Assembly (NCBI GenBank): GCA_002399085.1
Contig: DHCY01000025.1
Location: forward strand, 1-64,000
DNA length: 64,000 nt
Reading direction: 5' to 3'
Source of the DNA: Anaerolineaceae bacterium UBA4890
GTDB lineage: Bacteria; Chloroflexota; Anaerolineae; Anaerolineales; Anaerolineaceae
In this document: positions 19,004 through 28,100 of the stretch, in pieces
How the letters are laid out: the number at the start of each line of letters is the position of its first letter
Numbering within the stretch: the stretch's first letter is position 1
Made by a program: the position numbers and the translations under genes
The notes under the pieces: generated by a model
The model's input: only the letters and a program-made list of their open reading frames with translations
Database searches by the model: none
What the model was told of the DNA's origin: nothing

Positions 19004-19765
19004 ATGAAAACACGTAAACCGATGGTTGCTGGTAATTGGAAAATGAATAAGACTGTCAGCGAAGCTGCAGAGCTGCTTGAAGCCTTAAAACCCGAGTTAA
19101 AAGACATTGATAACGTAGACTTGGTGGTGTGCACCCCTTTCATCGATCTGCCCCTGGCAAAAGAAGCTCTGCTGGGTAGCAATATCAAGGTTGGCGCGCA
19201 GAACCTGCATTGGGAAGCTTCTGGTGCTTATACCGGAGAAATTTCTGCGCCGATGCTGAAAGATTTATGCGAATTTGTAATTATTGGTCACTCTGAACGC
19301 CGCGCGATGTTTGGCGAGACTGACGAAACGGTAAATAAAAAAGTGGTCGCGGCTTTGGGGGCAGGCTTGCTACCCATCGTTTGTGTGGGTGAGACTCTGG
19401 AAGAAAATGAAGCCGCGCAAACCGAAGCGGTTGTTAGTCGCATGGTGCGCGAAGGACTGAAAGGTTTAACTAACGAAGAAGCAACCAGGATCGTGGTTGC
19501 TTATGAACCAGTCTGGGCAATAGGCACCGGTAAAACCGCAACCCCTGACCAGGCGAACAATGTGCACAAGAACGTTGTCCGTCCGATTTTGCGCGAAATG
19601 TTTGGCGACGAAGTTGGCAATGGTATGCGTATTCTGTATGGTGGGTCAGTGAAGCCCAGCAACGCTGCCGAGTTATTCGGTCAGTCCGATATTGACGGTG
19701 GTCTGATCGGCGGCGCGAGCTTAAAAGCGGATGACTTTAAAAGTATTGTTCAAGGCGCTTTGTAG
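19004..19765 (+). CDS. tpiA: Triosephosphate isomerase
   Basis: Interconverts dihydroxyacetone phosphate and glyceraldehyde 3-phosphate. The catalytic lysine is K13 (AGNWKMNK), the electrophilic histidine lies in IIGHSERR, the catalytic glutamate in AYEPVWAIGTG, and the phosphate loop in LYGGSVKPSN and GLIGGASL. The length of 253 residues is normal. GAAAGGAAA precedes the ATG. Together with gap and pgk it makes a glycolytic cluster broken by the two lipoprotein genes. Confidence 0.97.
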   Translation: MKTRKPMVAGNWKMNKTVSEAAELLEALKPELKDIDNVDLVVCTPFIDLPLAKEALLGSNIKVGAQNLHWEASGAYTGEISAPMLKDLCEFVIIGHSERRAMFGETDETVNKKVVAALGAGLLPIVCVGETLEENEAAQTEAVVSRMVREGLKGLTNEEATRIVVAYEPVWAIGTGKTATPDQANNVHKNVVRPILREMFGDEVGNGMRILYGGSVKPSNAAELFGQSDIDGGLIGGASLKADDFKSIVQGAL

Positions 19766-19788
19766 TCCAACGTGCTTCAGAAAAACGA

Positions 19789-19817
19789 ACCGCCCTGAAT
19801 CGGGCGGTTTTTTTTTC
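19789..19817 (+). terminator. Terminator after tpiA
   Basis: Stem AACCGCCC / GGGCGGTT with loop TGAATC, followed by a run of T. The gene on the other side is convergent but ends about 40 bases further on. Confidence 0.85.
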
Positions 19818-19856
19818 TAACATCTTCGTTCGCAAACGAAGTTGGAATATGCACAA

Positions 19857-20606
19857 TTACTTATGGATCGACGGTAAATAAACTACCGGTCCTTCTTCGT
19901 AAGAGACGCTGTCAATGCCAATGTAATTGGAGTTGGTACCAGCGGGTCCACCCTCGGTGACAAAGTAACGGAAAGCAAGCCGACCGACAACAGGTTGCAA
20001 AAGCTCAAGCTCGATCGTGTAACGTGTCCACACCTCAGGGTAGCCGCCCTCAACCAAGCTTGGATTTATCGACAGGAGTAACTCATCAAAATCACCCACA
20101 TCGAAAGCGCCAACGCCCACATCTTCAGAGTCACCCGCATCACTCATCCGGATCTCAAGCCGATCCACCCAAATACTGCCGGTTGGTGTGCGGGTATAAA
20201 ATGTAAATTTATCACCATGTTTCAACCACCTGGTTGGTAAGATCAACCAGTTACTGATCGTGCCATTTCCTCCAACGTTGTTAAAATTTGCGCCAATATA
20301 ATGGTAAACATCTCCAGCGTGGGCTGGAAAAACATCGCTATTGCCTTGGAACCATTCGGTTAACCCAACAGGATCGCTCTTATTGATTTGAGCCCAGCCT
20401 TTGGCTGGAAGTGTGGTTATATCCTCAAAACCTTCTGAGAAATCTGCAGTCAATGCCGCATCTCCCGCAGGGAGCGGTAGTGTATTGTCCAGGCTGCTGC
20501 CACCCCGGGCTGAAGTCGGATCATCCGGAGTTTGTGCAGTTGCCGGACTGATCAGGAAACTGAACAACAAAATCAAGGTTAGTGCAAGTCTGAATGTTGA
20601 ACGCAT
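19857..20606 (-). CDS. Secreted protein with choice-of-anchor J-like domain and YLPxI tail
   Basis: A Sec signal peptide (residues 1-24, cleaved after ATAQ) precedes a beta-sandwich. FSEGFEDITTLPAKGWAQIN followed by ISNWLILPTRWL is typical of the choice-of-anchor J / cleaved-adhesin group. The protein ends VYLPSIHK. The same kind of ending (NYLPTIIRNVN) closes the peptidase at 62101-63576, so it may be a surface-sorting tail. Function is unknown, probably adhesive or glycan-binding. The gene is monocistronic. Confidence 0.75.
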   Translation of the reverse strand: MRSTFRLALTLILLFSFLISPATAQTPDDPTSARGGSSLDNTLPLPAGDAALTADFSEGFEDITTLPAKGWAQINKSDPVGLTEWFQGNSDVFPAHAGDVYHYIGANFNNVGGNGTISNWLILPTRWLKHGDKFTFYTRTPTGSIWVDRLEIRMSDAGDSEDVGVGAFDVGDFDELLLSINPSLVEGGYPEVWTRYTIELELLQPVVGRLAFRYFVTEGGPAGTNSNYIGIDSVSYEEGPVVYLPSIHK

Positions 20607-20752
20607 GTTTTCTCCTTTTCAACAATTTATTTTAGGCAGAGAGCCAATGGTCAGAAGGGTATCTTGGTTCACAGTATTCTGTGGAATCTTTGTACAACCT
20701 TCCTCGGCAAGTTCGAATGCCTGTCTGCTGTGGGTGGTTGTGTGATGACCAC

Positions 20753-20780
20753 TTGACTTAACCCCGTGAAATCTTATAAT
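20753..20780 (+). promoter_or_regulatory. Promoter of the pheST operon
   Basis: TTGACT (20753-20758), a 16-base spacer and TATAAT (20775-20780). Transcription would start near 20787, at the 5' edge of the T-box leader. Bases 20607-20752 hold nothing else recognisable. Confidence 0.75.
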
Positions 20781-20787
20781 TGCCACA

Positions 20788-21019
20788 TCGACTGAGATAG
20801 GGAAGAGTAGATCACCAAGCCGTCACAGAGAGGTATCGCCATGGCTGTAAGCGACACCGACTGAGCAGTGAGCGAAGTTCGCCCAGGAGTCGCGTGAGTG
20901 AACATTTTTTTCAGTAATTCGCGCCGGAAGCCACCGTTACAGGGCATCCTGAGTGGCTCGCAAGAGCAAGAAGGGTGGTACCGCGGTTAATCCCGTCCCT
21001 TTACCGGGCGGGTTTTTTT
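20788..21019 (+). promoter_or_regulatory. T-box leader controlling pheST
   Basis: A T-box riboswitch that senses uncharged tRNA-Phe. The start of stem I (GGGAAGAGTAGA) lies at about 20800. A likely specifier codon TTC (Phe) is at 20878-20880 in GCGAAGTTCGCC. The canonical T-box AAGGGTGGTACCGCGG is at 20971-20986, with TGGT able to pair with the tRNA NCCA end. The terminator stem CCCGTCC / GGGCGGG and T7 close the leader at 20993-21019. Binding of uncharged tRNA favours the antiterminator and transcription of pheST. Confidence 0.92.
20993..21019 (+). terminator. Regulated terminator of the T-box leader
   Basis: Stem CCCGTCC / GGGCGGG followed by seven T. The 5' arm is competed for by the antiterminator that forms with the T-box sequence just upstream. 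Confidence 0.85.
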
Positions 21020-21048
21020 GTACCTGCCACCAAAATTTTGAGGTTAAT

Positions 21049-22083
21049 ATGACTGAACTTGAAAGCCAACTACAAAACGAACAACAAGGCGCTTTAGAAA
21101 GCCTGGCGCAGGTTGCCAGCCTGGAAGCACTGGATGTCTGGAAGCAAACCTACCTTGGCAAGTCTTCGCTGGTGATGACTACCTATGGCAAGATGGGCAC
21201 CTTTACCAAAGAAGAACGCCCTCTTATCGGGCGGGCAGTGAATGCTGTCAAGGTCGCGTTGGAAGCTGCTCTTTCCGAAAAAGAGGTGCTGGTTAAACAA
21301 GACGCGCTCTTAAAGACCATGGCAAACGAGAAACTTGATGTGACCCTGCCCGGTTTCCCAGTCAGGCGCGGCAGGCTGCACCCGCTCAACCTGACCATGC
21401 GCGAGATTTACCGTGTTTTTGGCGATATGGGTTTCCAGGTTTACAACTCACCTGAAGTTGAGACCGATGACATGAATTTCACCTTTCTCAACATCCCGCC
21501 CTACCACCCGGCCAGGGATATGTGGGACACTTTTTACACCGAGACTGATGGTGTTGTTTTACGCACGCACACCTCACCGGGGCAGATCCGCGCCATGCGT
21601 GAGTATTACCCGAATCCGGTACGCGTGATCTTACCCGGTACCTGCATGCGCTATGAACAGCAAGATCAAAGCCATGAAATCGAGTTTATGCAATTTGAAC
21701 TGTTGGTGGTTGACAAGGGTGTCACCTTTGCCAACCTGAAAGGCACCATGGATGACTTCACCAAGCGCGTGTTTGGCGCAGACGCCCTGACGCGTTTTCG
21801 CCCATCGCATTTCCCCTTTACCGAACCCAGTGCCGAGCTGGATATGAGCTGCATCTTCTGCGGCGGGCAGGGCTGCGGGGTTTGCCACGGCACTGGCTGG
21901 ATCGAGTTGGGCGGCTGTGGCATGGTTCACCCCCGCGTGTTGGAAAACGGCGGCTATGATCCGGAAGTTTACAGTGGGTTTGCTGCCGGCGTGGGCATCG
22001 ACCGCACCACCTTGCTACGCTATCACATTGATGACATTCGCTATTTGCGCGGTAATGATATTCGCTTCCTGGAACAGTTCTAA
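21049..22083 (+). CDS. pheS: Phenylalanine--tRNA ligase alpha subunit
   Basis: Catalytic class II subunit of the (alpha-beta)2 synthetase. An N-terminal coiled-coil (about 1-85) is followed by the catalytic core: motif 2 with RTHTSPGQIRAM and PGTCMRYEQQDQSHEIEF, Phe pocket in FRPSHFPFTEPSAE, and motif 3 with GFAAGVGIDRTTLLRY. A cysteine cluster CIFCGGQGCGVCHGTG (about 272-287) replaces the usual short loop and may bind zinc. The start is the ATG at 21049 with TGAGG upstream; the frame stays open back through the T-box, but that part is not coding. Confidence 0.96.
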   Translation: MTELESQLQNEQQGALESLAQVASLEALDVWKQTYLGKSSLVMTTYGKMGTFTKEERPLIGRAVNAVKVALEAALSEKEVLVKQDALLKTMANEKLDVTLPGFPVRRGRLHPLNLTMREIYRVFGDMGFQVYNSPEVETDDMNFTFLNIPPYHPARDMWDTFYTETDGVVLRTHTSPGQIRAMREYYPNPVRVILPGTCMRYEQQDQSHEIEFMQFELLVVDKGVTFANLKGTMDDFTKRVFGADALTRFRPSHFPFTEPSAELDMSCIFCGGQGCGVCHGTGWIELGGCGMVHPRVLENGGYDPEVYSGFAAGVGIDRTTLLRYHIDDIRYLRGNDIRFLEQF

Positions 22084-22097
22084 GCAGGAGAGGAAAA

Positions 22098-24638
22098 ATG
22101 AAAGCACCTTTAAGTTGGATTCAAGATTATGTTGACCTGCAGGGTTTGAGCCTGGAAGAGATTGGGCAAACCCTGACCATGATTGGTCTGGAAGTTGAAG
22201 AAATCACCCTGGTCGGTTTGGAAAAACCAGAAGGAGTGCGCCTGCAAAACAAGTATTCCGGGCTCTCCTGGTCGAGAGATAAGTTCGTGGTTGCTGAGGT
22301 TTTGGAAGTCAGGCAGCATCCCAATGCCGATAAACTGACCTTATGTGAATTGAATGATGGCAGGGGTGATCCCATCATTGCGCTGACGGGAGCGCCAAAT
22401 TTGTTTGGGTTTCTTGGCAAAGGACGGCTCGAGAAACCGATCAAGGTCGCCTACGCACGTGAGGGTGCCCAACTTTACGATGGGCATCAACCCGGTCTGG
22501 TTTTAACAAAACTAAAGAAAGCCACAATCAGGGGCATCGAATCAAGCTCGATGATCGCGTCTGAGAAAGAGCTCGGCATTTCTGAGGAGCATGAAGGCGT
22601 GATCTTTTTGGATGATGATGCGCCTGTTGGTATGCCCCTGGCGGATTACATGGGTGATGCGGTTTTCGAAGTTGCCATCCTGCCCAACATGGCTCGTGAC
22701 GCCTCGGTATTAGGGATCGCGCGCGAACTCTCAGCTGCCCTGCGGCGCCCTTTGAAACTGCCAATTGGTATAGAGCTCCAGCTTGGCGGAGAAATTAACC
22801 AAAAAATCTCCCTGGATATCCAGGAACCGGAGCTGAATCCACGTTTCATGCTTGGCATGGTGGAAGGTGTGCAAGCTATGCAGAGCCCCTATTGGGTTCG
22901 CCGACGGCTGGCATTGGCAGGCATGCGCCCAATCGACGCGCTGGTTGATGCCACCAATTACACCATGCTCGAAACCGGTCAGCCTCTGCATGCCTTCGAT
23001 TACGATACCTTGGTCAGACGGGCGGGTGGCAAGCCCACCATCATTACCCGACGGGCAGAAGAGGGAGAAACCCTGACAATGCTGGATGGTGACCAGCATA
23101 AATTGACCCCGGAAACTGAACTGGTCAGCGACACGAAGGGACCCTTGAGCATGGCTGGTGTGATGGGCGGTGAAGAATCGGGCATCAACGATCAGACCAG
23201 CATAGTCCTCCTTGAAGCGGCGAGTTGGAACTTCATCAATATCCGCAAAACCAGTTCAAGGTACCGCGTCAACAGCGAAGCCTCTTATCGCTTCAGCCGC
23301 GATGTTCACCCAGCCCTGGCACAACAGGCGCTAAGCCTTTGCCTGAAAAGGCTGCAGGATTGGGGTGGTGGAAGAGTGGTGGAAGGTGTTATCGACCAGT
23401 ACTCGCTCAGACGGGAAGACACCAAAAATACACTCAATGAAAGCGACATGGAACGGCTGCTTGGTCTGCGCGTACCAATCGGGGAAGCAAAAGCGATCCT
23501 GGAGCGGCTCGGCTTTTCCTGCACGCTTGAAGGTGGAGAATTGACGGCGGTTACGCCTGCCAATCGAACCGACATTGAGAGCGGCATAGTAGGCACAGCA
23601 AATTTGATCGAAGAAGTCAGCCGTATCTATGGCTACAGCCATATCCCAACCACGCGCCTCTCTGGCGAGTTGCCGCCACAATTGGGGGACAAGCACGTTG
23701 GATTCGAAGAATCGGTGCGCGATCTTTTGGTATCGATTGGGCTGCAGGATACACTTGCCTACCGGCTTACATCCGTTCAGCGAGAAAGTAAAATCCTTCC
23801 TGGCGCTCCAGCAGATAATGGGCTCGAATATGTGCGCATAGCCAATCCAATTTCACCAGAACGCAGTGTTATGCGCCGGAGCGGTTTGGCGACTATGTTC
23901 GAGTTGATTGAACGCAACACCCGCAATGCTGATGGACTGTCATTTTTCGAAATCGGACCGGTTTTTATCCCTGTAGAAGGGCAGGAATTACCAAACGAAC
24001 CTCATCGACTAACCATAGGTTTGTGGGGCAAGAAGCACGAGACTGGATGGTCTGGCGAGAAACCGGCGATATACGGCTTTTTCGATCTGAAAGGCATCCT
24101 GGAAGCATTGCTCCAGGGATTGCACATCGAAAACATCACATACGATGCCTCCAGGGAAATCTCAACTTTCCATCCTGGCAAATCAGCACGTTTGCTGGCA
24201 GGTGAAACAGAAATAGGCGTAATGGGCGAGGTGCATCCATTGGTCAGACAAAATTATGACTTTGCGGATAATCCGGTGTTGGCAGCTGAACTTTACCTGG
24301 ACCAGCTTATGCCCTTGGTAGATCAAGGCTTCAAAGTAGAGCCGCTCTCAACCTTTCCGGCGATGGTGGAAGACATTGCTTTAATCGTGGATGAAGAGGT
24401 ACCTGCCAGCCGCGTGGAGGAGCTGATTTGGCGTGCGGGTGGAAAGCTGCTGAAGGGTGTGGCATTGTTCGATCTCTTCCGTGGTGAGAAACTTGGCGCC
24501 GGCAAGAAGAGCCTGGCATATCAACTTACCTACCAGGCGTTTGACCGTACACTGAGCGTTGCCGATGCGGCTGCAATCCGCAAAAAGATCGTCAAGGTGC
24601 TCAGTTATGAGGCTGGTGCCGTTTTGAGGGATTCATAG
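22098..24638 (+). CDS. pheT: Phenylalanine--tRNA ligase beta subunit
   Basis: The beta subunit carries editing and tRNA recognition. An N-terminal tRNA-binding OB domain (about 45-180; VAEVLEVRQHPNADKLTLCE) precedes the B3/B4 editing domain (about 240-420; MRPIDALVDATNYTMLETGQ), B5 domain, a catalytic-like core, and a C-terminal anticodon-binding FDX-ACB domain (about 750-846; STFPAMVEDIALIVDE). The length of 846 residues is normal. It follows pheS by 14 bases, with GGAGAGG before the ATG, so both are under T-box control. Confidence 0.96.
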   Translation: MKAPLSWIQDYVDLQGLSLEEIGQTLTMIGLEVEEITLVGLEKPEGVRLQNKYSGLSWSRDKFVVAEVLEVRQHPNADKLTLCELNDGRGDPIIALTGAPNLFGFLGKGRLEKPIKVAYAREGAQLYDGHQPGLVLTKLKKATIRGIESSSMIASEKELGISEEHEGVIFLDDDAPVGMPLADYMGDAVFEVAILPNMARDASVLGIARELSAALRRPLKLPIGIELQLGGEINQKISLDIQEPELNPRFMLGMVEGVQAMQSPYWVRRRLALAGMRPIDALVDATNYTMLETGQPLHAFDYDTLVRRAGGKPTIITRRAEEGETLTMLDGDQHKLTPETELVSDTKGPLSMAGVMGGEESGINDQTSIVLLEAASWNFINIRKTSSRYRVNSEASYRFSRDVHPALAQQALSLCLKRLQDWGGGRVVEGVIDQYSLRREDTKNTLNESDMERLLGLRVPIGEAKAILERLGFSCTLEGGELTAVTPANRTDIESGIVGTANLIEEVSRIYGYSHIPTTRLSGELPPQLGDKHVGFEESVRDLLVSIGLQDTLAYRLTSVQRESKILPGAPADNGLEYVRIANPISPERSVMRRSGLATMFELIERNTRNADGLSFFEIGPVFIPVEGQELPNEPHRLTIGLWGKKHETGWSGEKPAIYGFFDLKGILEALLQGLHIENITYDASREISTFHPGKSARLLAGETEIGVMGEVHPLVRQNYDFADNPVLAAELYLDQLMPLVDQGFKVEPLSTFPAMVEDIALIVDEEVPASRVEELIWRAGGKLLKGVALFDLFRGEKLGAGKKSLAYQLTYQAFDRTLSVADAAAIRKKIVKVLSYEAGAVLRDS

Positions 24639-24642
24639 CGAA

Positions 24643-24978
24643 ATGAAGATTGTTATGCTTTTTACTCGTAATGGATTAGGCGATGCGCCCGGAGGGTTGC
24701 AACAAGCCCTGGTCGTAAAATATTTAAGCCTGCTCGCCCAGGAAGAAGAGAAGCCCAGCCAGATCCTGTTTTACACAGAGGGAGTCAGGCTGGTGTGTGA
24801 AGGCTCTCTGGTTTTGGGCTGGCTGCGAAATTTGGAAGAGGCAGGCGTGGAGCTGATTGTCTGCTCAACCTGCCTGGAATATTTTGGGCTGATGGACCAG
24901 GTGAGGGTTGGCAAAATCGGCGGCATGCCTGGAATTGTGGCGGCGATGCAGCAGGCTGATAAGGTAATCAGCTTGTAA
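24643..24978 (+). CDS. DsrE/YedF-C-like sulfur-relay family protein
   Basis: A 111-residue DsrE-fold protein most like the C-terminal domain of YedF-type selenium or sulfurtransferase-related proteins. It has LFTRNGLGDAPGGLQQ at the start, a central ILFYTEGV strand and the cysteine pair in IVCSTCLEYF, the likely persulfide site. It begins two bases after pheT stops and may be co-transcribed by chance. There is no selD or TusA-like partner in the window, so the pathway is open. Confidence 0.75.
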   Translation: MKIVMLFTRNGLGDAPGGLQQALVVKYLSLLAQEEEKPSQILFYTEGVRLVCEGSLVLGWLRNLEEAGVELIVCSTCLEYFGLMDQVRVGKIGGMPGIVAAMQQADKVISL

Positions 24979-25043
24979 TTTGTTCTTTCATGGTATCCTG
25001 AGTGTGAAGCATCACTGTGGGACAATGAAAAGCAGTTGACCGC

Positions 25044-25089
25044 AAGGTCTCCTCTTTTTGCTGGCTGACACGCTCGGTCAGGAGACCTT
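25044..25089. repeat. Inverted repeat between the two DsrE genes
   Basis: Perfect 10-bp arms AAGGTCTCCT (25044-25053) and AGGAGACCTT (25080-25089) with a 26-base loop containing CTTTTTG. It could act as a terminator for pheT and the first DsrE gene or be a relic of a small palindromic element. Confidence 0.5.
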
Positions 25090-25095
25090 CGCGCA

Positions 25096-25124
25096 TTGCC
25101 ACGACCATCCCAAATTACTATGCT
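25096..25124 (+). promoter_or_regulatory. Promoter of the second DsrE gene
   Basis: TTGCCA (25096-25101), 17 bases, TATGCT (25119-25124). The start codon is at 25156 with AGAAAGGAAA upstream. Confidence 0.45.
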
Positions 25125-25155
25125 AAAATGCTTTAATCAGTAGAAAGGAAAAACG

Positions 25156-25506
25156 ATGAAACAATACCAAGTAATATTTCATCTCGACGAGGAGCCACTA
25201 GAAAAAGTTGCCTTTGTTCTCAATAATATCCTTAACTTGCTTGCCGATCTGGGGGCTGAAAACGTGGATGTGGAACTGCTGGTCAACGGTCCGGCGGTCA
25301 AGGCGTTTACGTCAAAGGAAAGTCCGGTATCTGAACTAATTTCAAAAATCCTGGATCAAGATGTCGTCATTGCCCTCTGTAACAATGCACTTGTCGGCAA
25401 TGGTCTTGTCCCTGCGGATATGCTGCCGAAAGCGAAAATTGTGCCTTCGGGTGTGGGTGAACTGGTAAAAAAACAAGCTGAAGGCTGGGCATACATCAGA
25501 CCGTAA
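25156..25506 (+). CDS. DsrE/DsrF-like family protein
   Basis: A 116-residue single-domain DsrE-fold protein. FHLDEEPLEKVAFVLNNILN begins the first strand-helix unit. NVDVELLVNGPAVKAF and VVIALCNNALVGNGL carry the predicted active-site region with one cysteine. KIVPSGVGELVKKQAEGWAYI is the typical family ending. The family has roles in sulfur transfer or as an uncharacterised cytosolic oligomer. It is only distantly related to the neighbour at 24643. Confidence 0.8.
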   Translation: MKQYQVIFHLDEEPLEKVAFVLNNILNLLADLGAENVDVELLVNGPAVKAFTSKESPVSELISKILDQDVVIALCNNALVGNGLVPADMLPKAKIVPSGVGELVKKQAEGWAYIRP

Positions 25507-25552
25507 GGCTGATCAGCTTTCAATTGGAAAATTCGCGATCAGTGTAGCTGTT

Positions 25553-26896
25553 TTACCAAACCCGAACCAGGTCGGGGTTATCCACGGCAGCCCGGCCAAC
25601 TTTTGCCATATCAATCCACTCGTCATGCACCTTCACCCGCACAACATCCGCTGTGAAATCTGTATTTGTGGGACCATAGTTGCTAAACAGCGATGAACCC
25701 ACTGCATAAATATCCGCTGGAACCTGTAGTTTCTCAAATTTTGTAATTTTTTCGACGTTAAACCCGCCCGAAACCACAATCTTGACATTCTGGCAATATT
25801 CTCTTGCCATGTTGACAGCCTCTTCAGGCAGATCCCAATCAAGATATGCCGAATCCAGCGCCTGGCGAGTGTTGAACACTAGGCGCGGATTGACACCCAA
25901 ATCAAGCCCCGGATCACCCAACGGTAGAACCGATACATCGCGCAAACTCGAGGAGGTATCCAGTCGAACGCCATAAAGCAGGTAGCGTTTGGCTTCTTCG
26001 GTTTGACCTTGCTTGATCAAGTCATAATATTGATCGAACATCGCTTTACAAACTTCCAGTGATACTCCAACACCATCATTGGTGAAATCGACCAGGGCAA
26101 TACGGGAGATATTAACTGGCAAAACCCTGGAAAACGCCAGCGTAGCTTCGGCGGTATCTCCCAGGAAACTGGCGATGCCGGAATGCGAGATTGTTCCACC
26201 CCCAAAACCGCCCCACCAGTCACCCTGGGCATCAGTGGAGACAAAAGTACCGGTGTGGTCGGCATAGTCCAGGTTATATCGCTGTACTGCGATCAGGTAA
26301 GCATATCCGTCCGCCGCCTGGACCTCATGCACATCAAAACGAGCCGGGAAGAACATCAGCGGTTTTCCATTGACTGCCACTTGTGTGTTGTAAACATTCG
26401 TGGCGATCCGGCTGGCACGAGCCAGGATGCCCAACGTGGAGGTCTCGAGAATCGCAAAATCGCGGTAGCGACCCCGCACCCGCATAACCGGTTGGACATG
26501 CAGAGGGTTGCCGTCATAATGTACGACATCACCATCCTGAACCGCCCAAACCTCGAGTTGATCCGCAGTGTTGATGAACTCGCCATCTTTGAAATAGCCT
26601 GTGGCGTGTTTGAGCATGGTCAAAGCTTTGTCCACACCTACGACAATGGTTTTTCCGGGTCGCCGGGTGAACCATTGCATCTCGACTTCAATATCTCCGG
26701 TTACGATGTTTTCGGGTGTAATTCCTTCTGGCAGCAGATGGTTCTGACCTTGATAAAGATAGCCTTGTTCGGACAGCTTCTGCAGCATGGTGGCGATATT
26801 GACGAAATACTTGTCGGCATACCAGCCCATGCGCATGCGTTCGATGTCCAGTTTGAAGGTGGTATCGTCCAGTCTTGTCCCGTTAAATAAACTCAT
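25553..26896 (-). CDS. pncB: Nicotinate phosphoribosyltransferase
   Basis: Converts nicotinate and PRPP to nicotinate mononucleotide in NAD salvage. A protein of 447 residues of the bacterial/archaeal NAPRTase type, with KYFVNIATML near the start, ILETSTLGILARAS, FPARFDVHEVQAADGYAYLI, TISHSGIASFLGDTAEATLAF and the phosphate-binding region KIVVSGGFNVEKI followed by GVGSSLF-like AVGSSLF. GAGG lies before the ATG. The gene is alone on this strand and converges with the DsrE gene. Confidence 0.88.
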   Translation of the reverse strand: MSLFNGTRLDDTTFKLDIERMRMGWYADKYFVNIATMLQKLSEQGYLYQGQNHLLPEGITPENIVTGDIEVEMQWFTRRPGKTIVVGVDKALTMLKHATGYFKDGEFINTADQLEVWAVQDGDVVHYDGNPLHVQPVMRVRGRYRDFAILETSTLGILARASRIATNVYNTQVAVNGKPLMFFPARFDVHEVQAADGYAYLIAVQRYNLDYADHTGTFVSTDAQGDWWGGFGGGTISHSGIASFLGDTAEATLAFSRVLPVNISRIALVDFTNDGVGVSLEVCKAMFDQYYDLIKQGQTEEAKRYLLYGVRLDTSSSLRDVSVLPLGDPGLDLGVNPRLVFNTRQALDSAYLDWDLPEEAVNMAREYCQNVKIVVSGGFNVEKITKFEKLQVPADIYAVGSSLFSNYGPTNTDFTADVVRVKVHDEWIDMAKVGRAAVDNPDLVRVW

Positions 26897-27055
26897 GATG
26901 CCTCGATTCTCATTTGTCTTCTATTGTAAAGCCATTATAAATGGGGGAACTGGAAATTACGTATTTCTTGTGCGGGCATTTATTGGGAATGGGCTTAACC
27001 CATTCCGGATTCGCTTCTTGTGCTGATGCCCGGAGACAAAAGGGCAGGTTTACGG

Positions 27056-27961
27056 TTAAAAAAGTGATTCGTGTGGGTTCCTTTGGTCCAGCTTCGCTAG
27101 AGCATACGAGATTGCAGCCGCAACCAGGAATAGCAAGGCACACACCAAAATCATCCCAATTCCGCTGACACCTGAAGGGATAATTGCGGCGGTCGAACCC
27201 AGCACCACGCCGATGATCAGGTGATACATGAAGGCATAATGTTTGGTAAACAACCAGTTGACAAACTTCGCAAACAAGAAAATCACCGAAACAACACCCA
27301 GGATCAGGGGGATGATCACACCCATCTGCAGGCTTTTGATGCCATCAGCCATCGGTTGGTAGAGACCCAAGTAAATCAGGAAGTTGGAGGGGCTCAGACC
27401 CGGCACGACCAGACCAAGCCCGGTCAGCGCGCCACTGAGCAGCCAGGCAAAGAAACTCGGCTCCACCTGCACCGTGCGGACGGTCTTCATCCAGTTCATC
27501 AGGAAAAATACCGCCACAGCTACCCCGCCAAGCAAAACCCAATGCCATCGTTTACGCCCCTCTTTCCCGGCAGTTTTGATAAGAGAGGGAAGCGTGCCGG
27601 CAATAAAACCGATAAAAAGCCAGGTGAATTGAGCTTCGTAATGATCAAACGCGAAACTGACCACAGCTGAAAAAGCGACCACGCCGAGCACACCGCCAAT
27701 TCCAACCGGCAGAAAGAAACTCAAATGTTCAACAAACTTGTGGCGGATGTTCGCCAACCAGCGTACCAGCGGCTCGTAGATCCCGAACACAACCATCATC
27801 ACGCCCCCCGATAACCCGGGGGTGATCGCGCCGATGCCTGCCAGGAAGCCTTTAATAAAACGGACTATCCAACCGACAAGCGGGTTGTCTGTAGGTTTCA
27901 AGGGGCTCGATTTATCGTCAGCGATGACTTCTTCTATTTTTAATCCGGTATCTGGTGTCAT
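27056..27961 (-). CDS. DUF368 polytopic membrane protein (undecaprenyl-phosphate translocase family)
   Basis: A 301-residue protein with eight to nine hydrophobic helices and the DUF368 signature repeated twice: FLAGIGAITPGLSGGVMMVV near residue 40 and GLGLVVPGLSPSNFLIYLGL near 180. Members (PopT) have been implicated in recycling of undecaprenyl phosphate across the membrane for cell-wall synthesis. The N-terminal 30 residues are cytosolic and variable. It is transcribed away from the thioesterase gene, so the region 27962-28100 must hold both promoters. Confidence 0.87.
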   Translation of the reverse strand: MTPDTGLKIEEVIADDKSSPLKPTDNPLVGWIVRFIKGFLAGIGAITPGLSGGVMMVVFGIYEPLVRWLANIRHKFVEHLSFFLPVGIGGVLGVVAFSAVVSFAFDHYEAQFTWLFIGFIAGTLPSLIKTAGKEGRKRWHWVLLGGVAVAVFFLMNWMKTVRTVQVEPSFFAWLLSGALTGLGLVVPGLSPSNFLIYLGLYQPMADGIKSLQMGVIIPLILGVVSVIFLFAKFVNWLFTKHYAFMYHLIIGVVLGSTAAIIPSGVSGIGMILVCALLFLVAAAISYALAKLDQRNPHESLF

Positions 27962-28100
27962 ATCAACTCTTTCATTTCGATCTCCTGACTATTCTACAAC
28001 AAAGTACGAAAACCAATTTACAATGCCCGGAACAACCGATGAACTTTGTAATATACTAAAATAATAAAGCACGAAATGATAAAATTAAATTGAGGTTCTT

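Noticed and set aside
20953..21048. A 32-codon extension of pheS upstream of ATG 21049.
   Set aside because: It would read through the T-box sequence and terminator, which are RNA elements.
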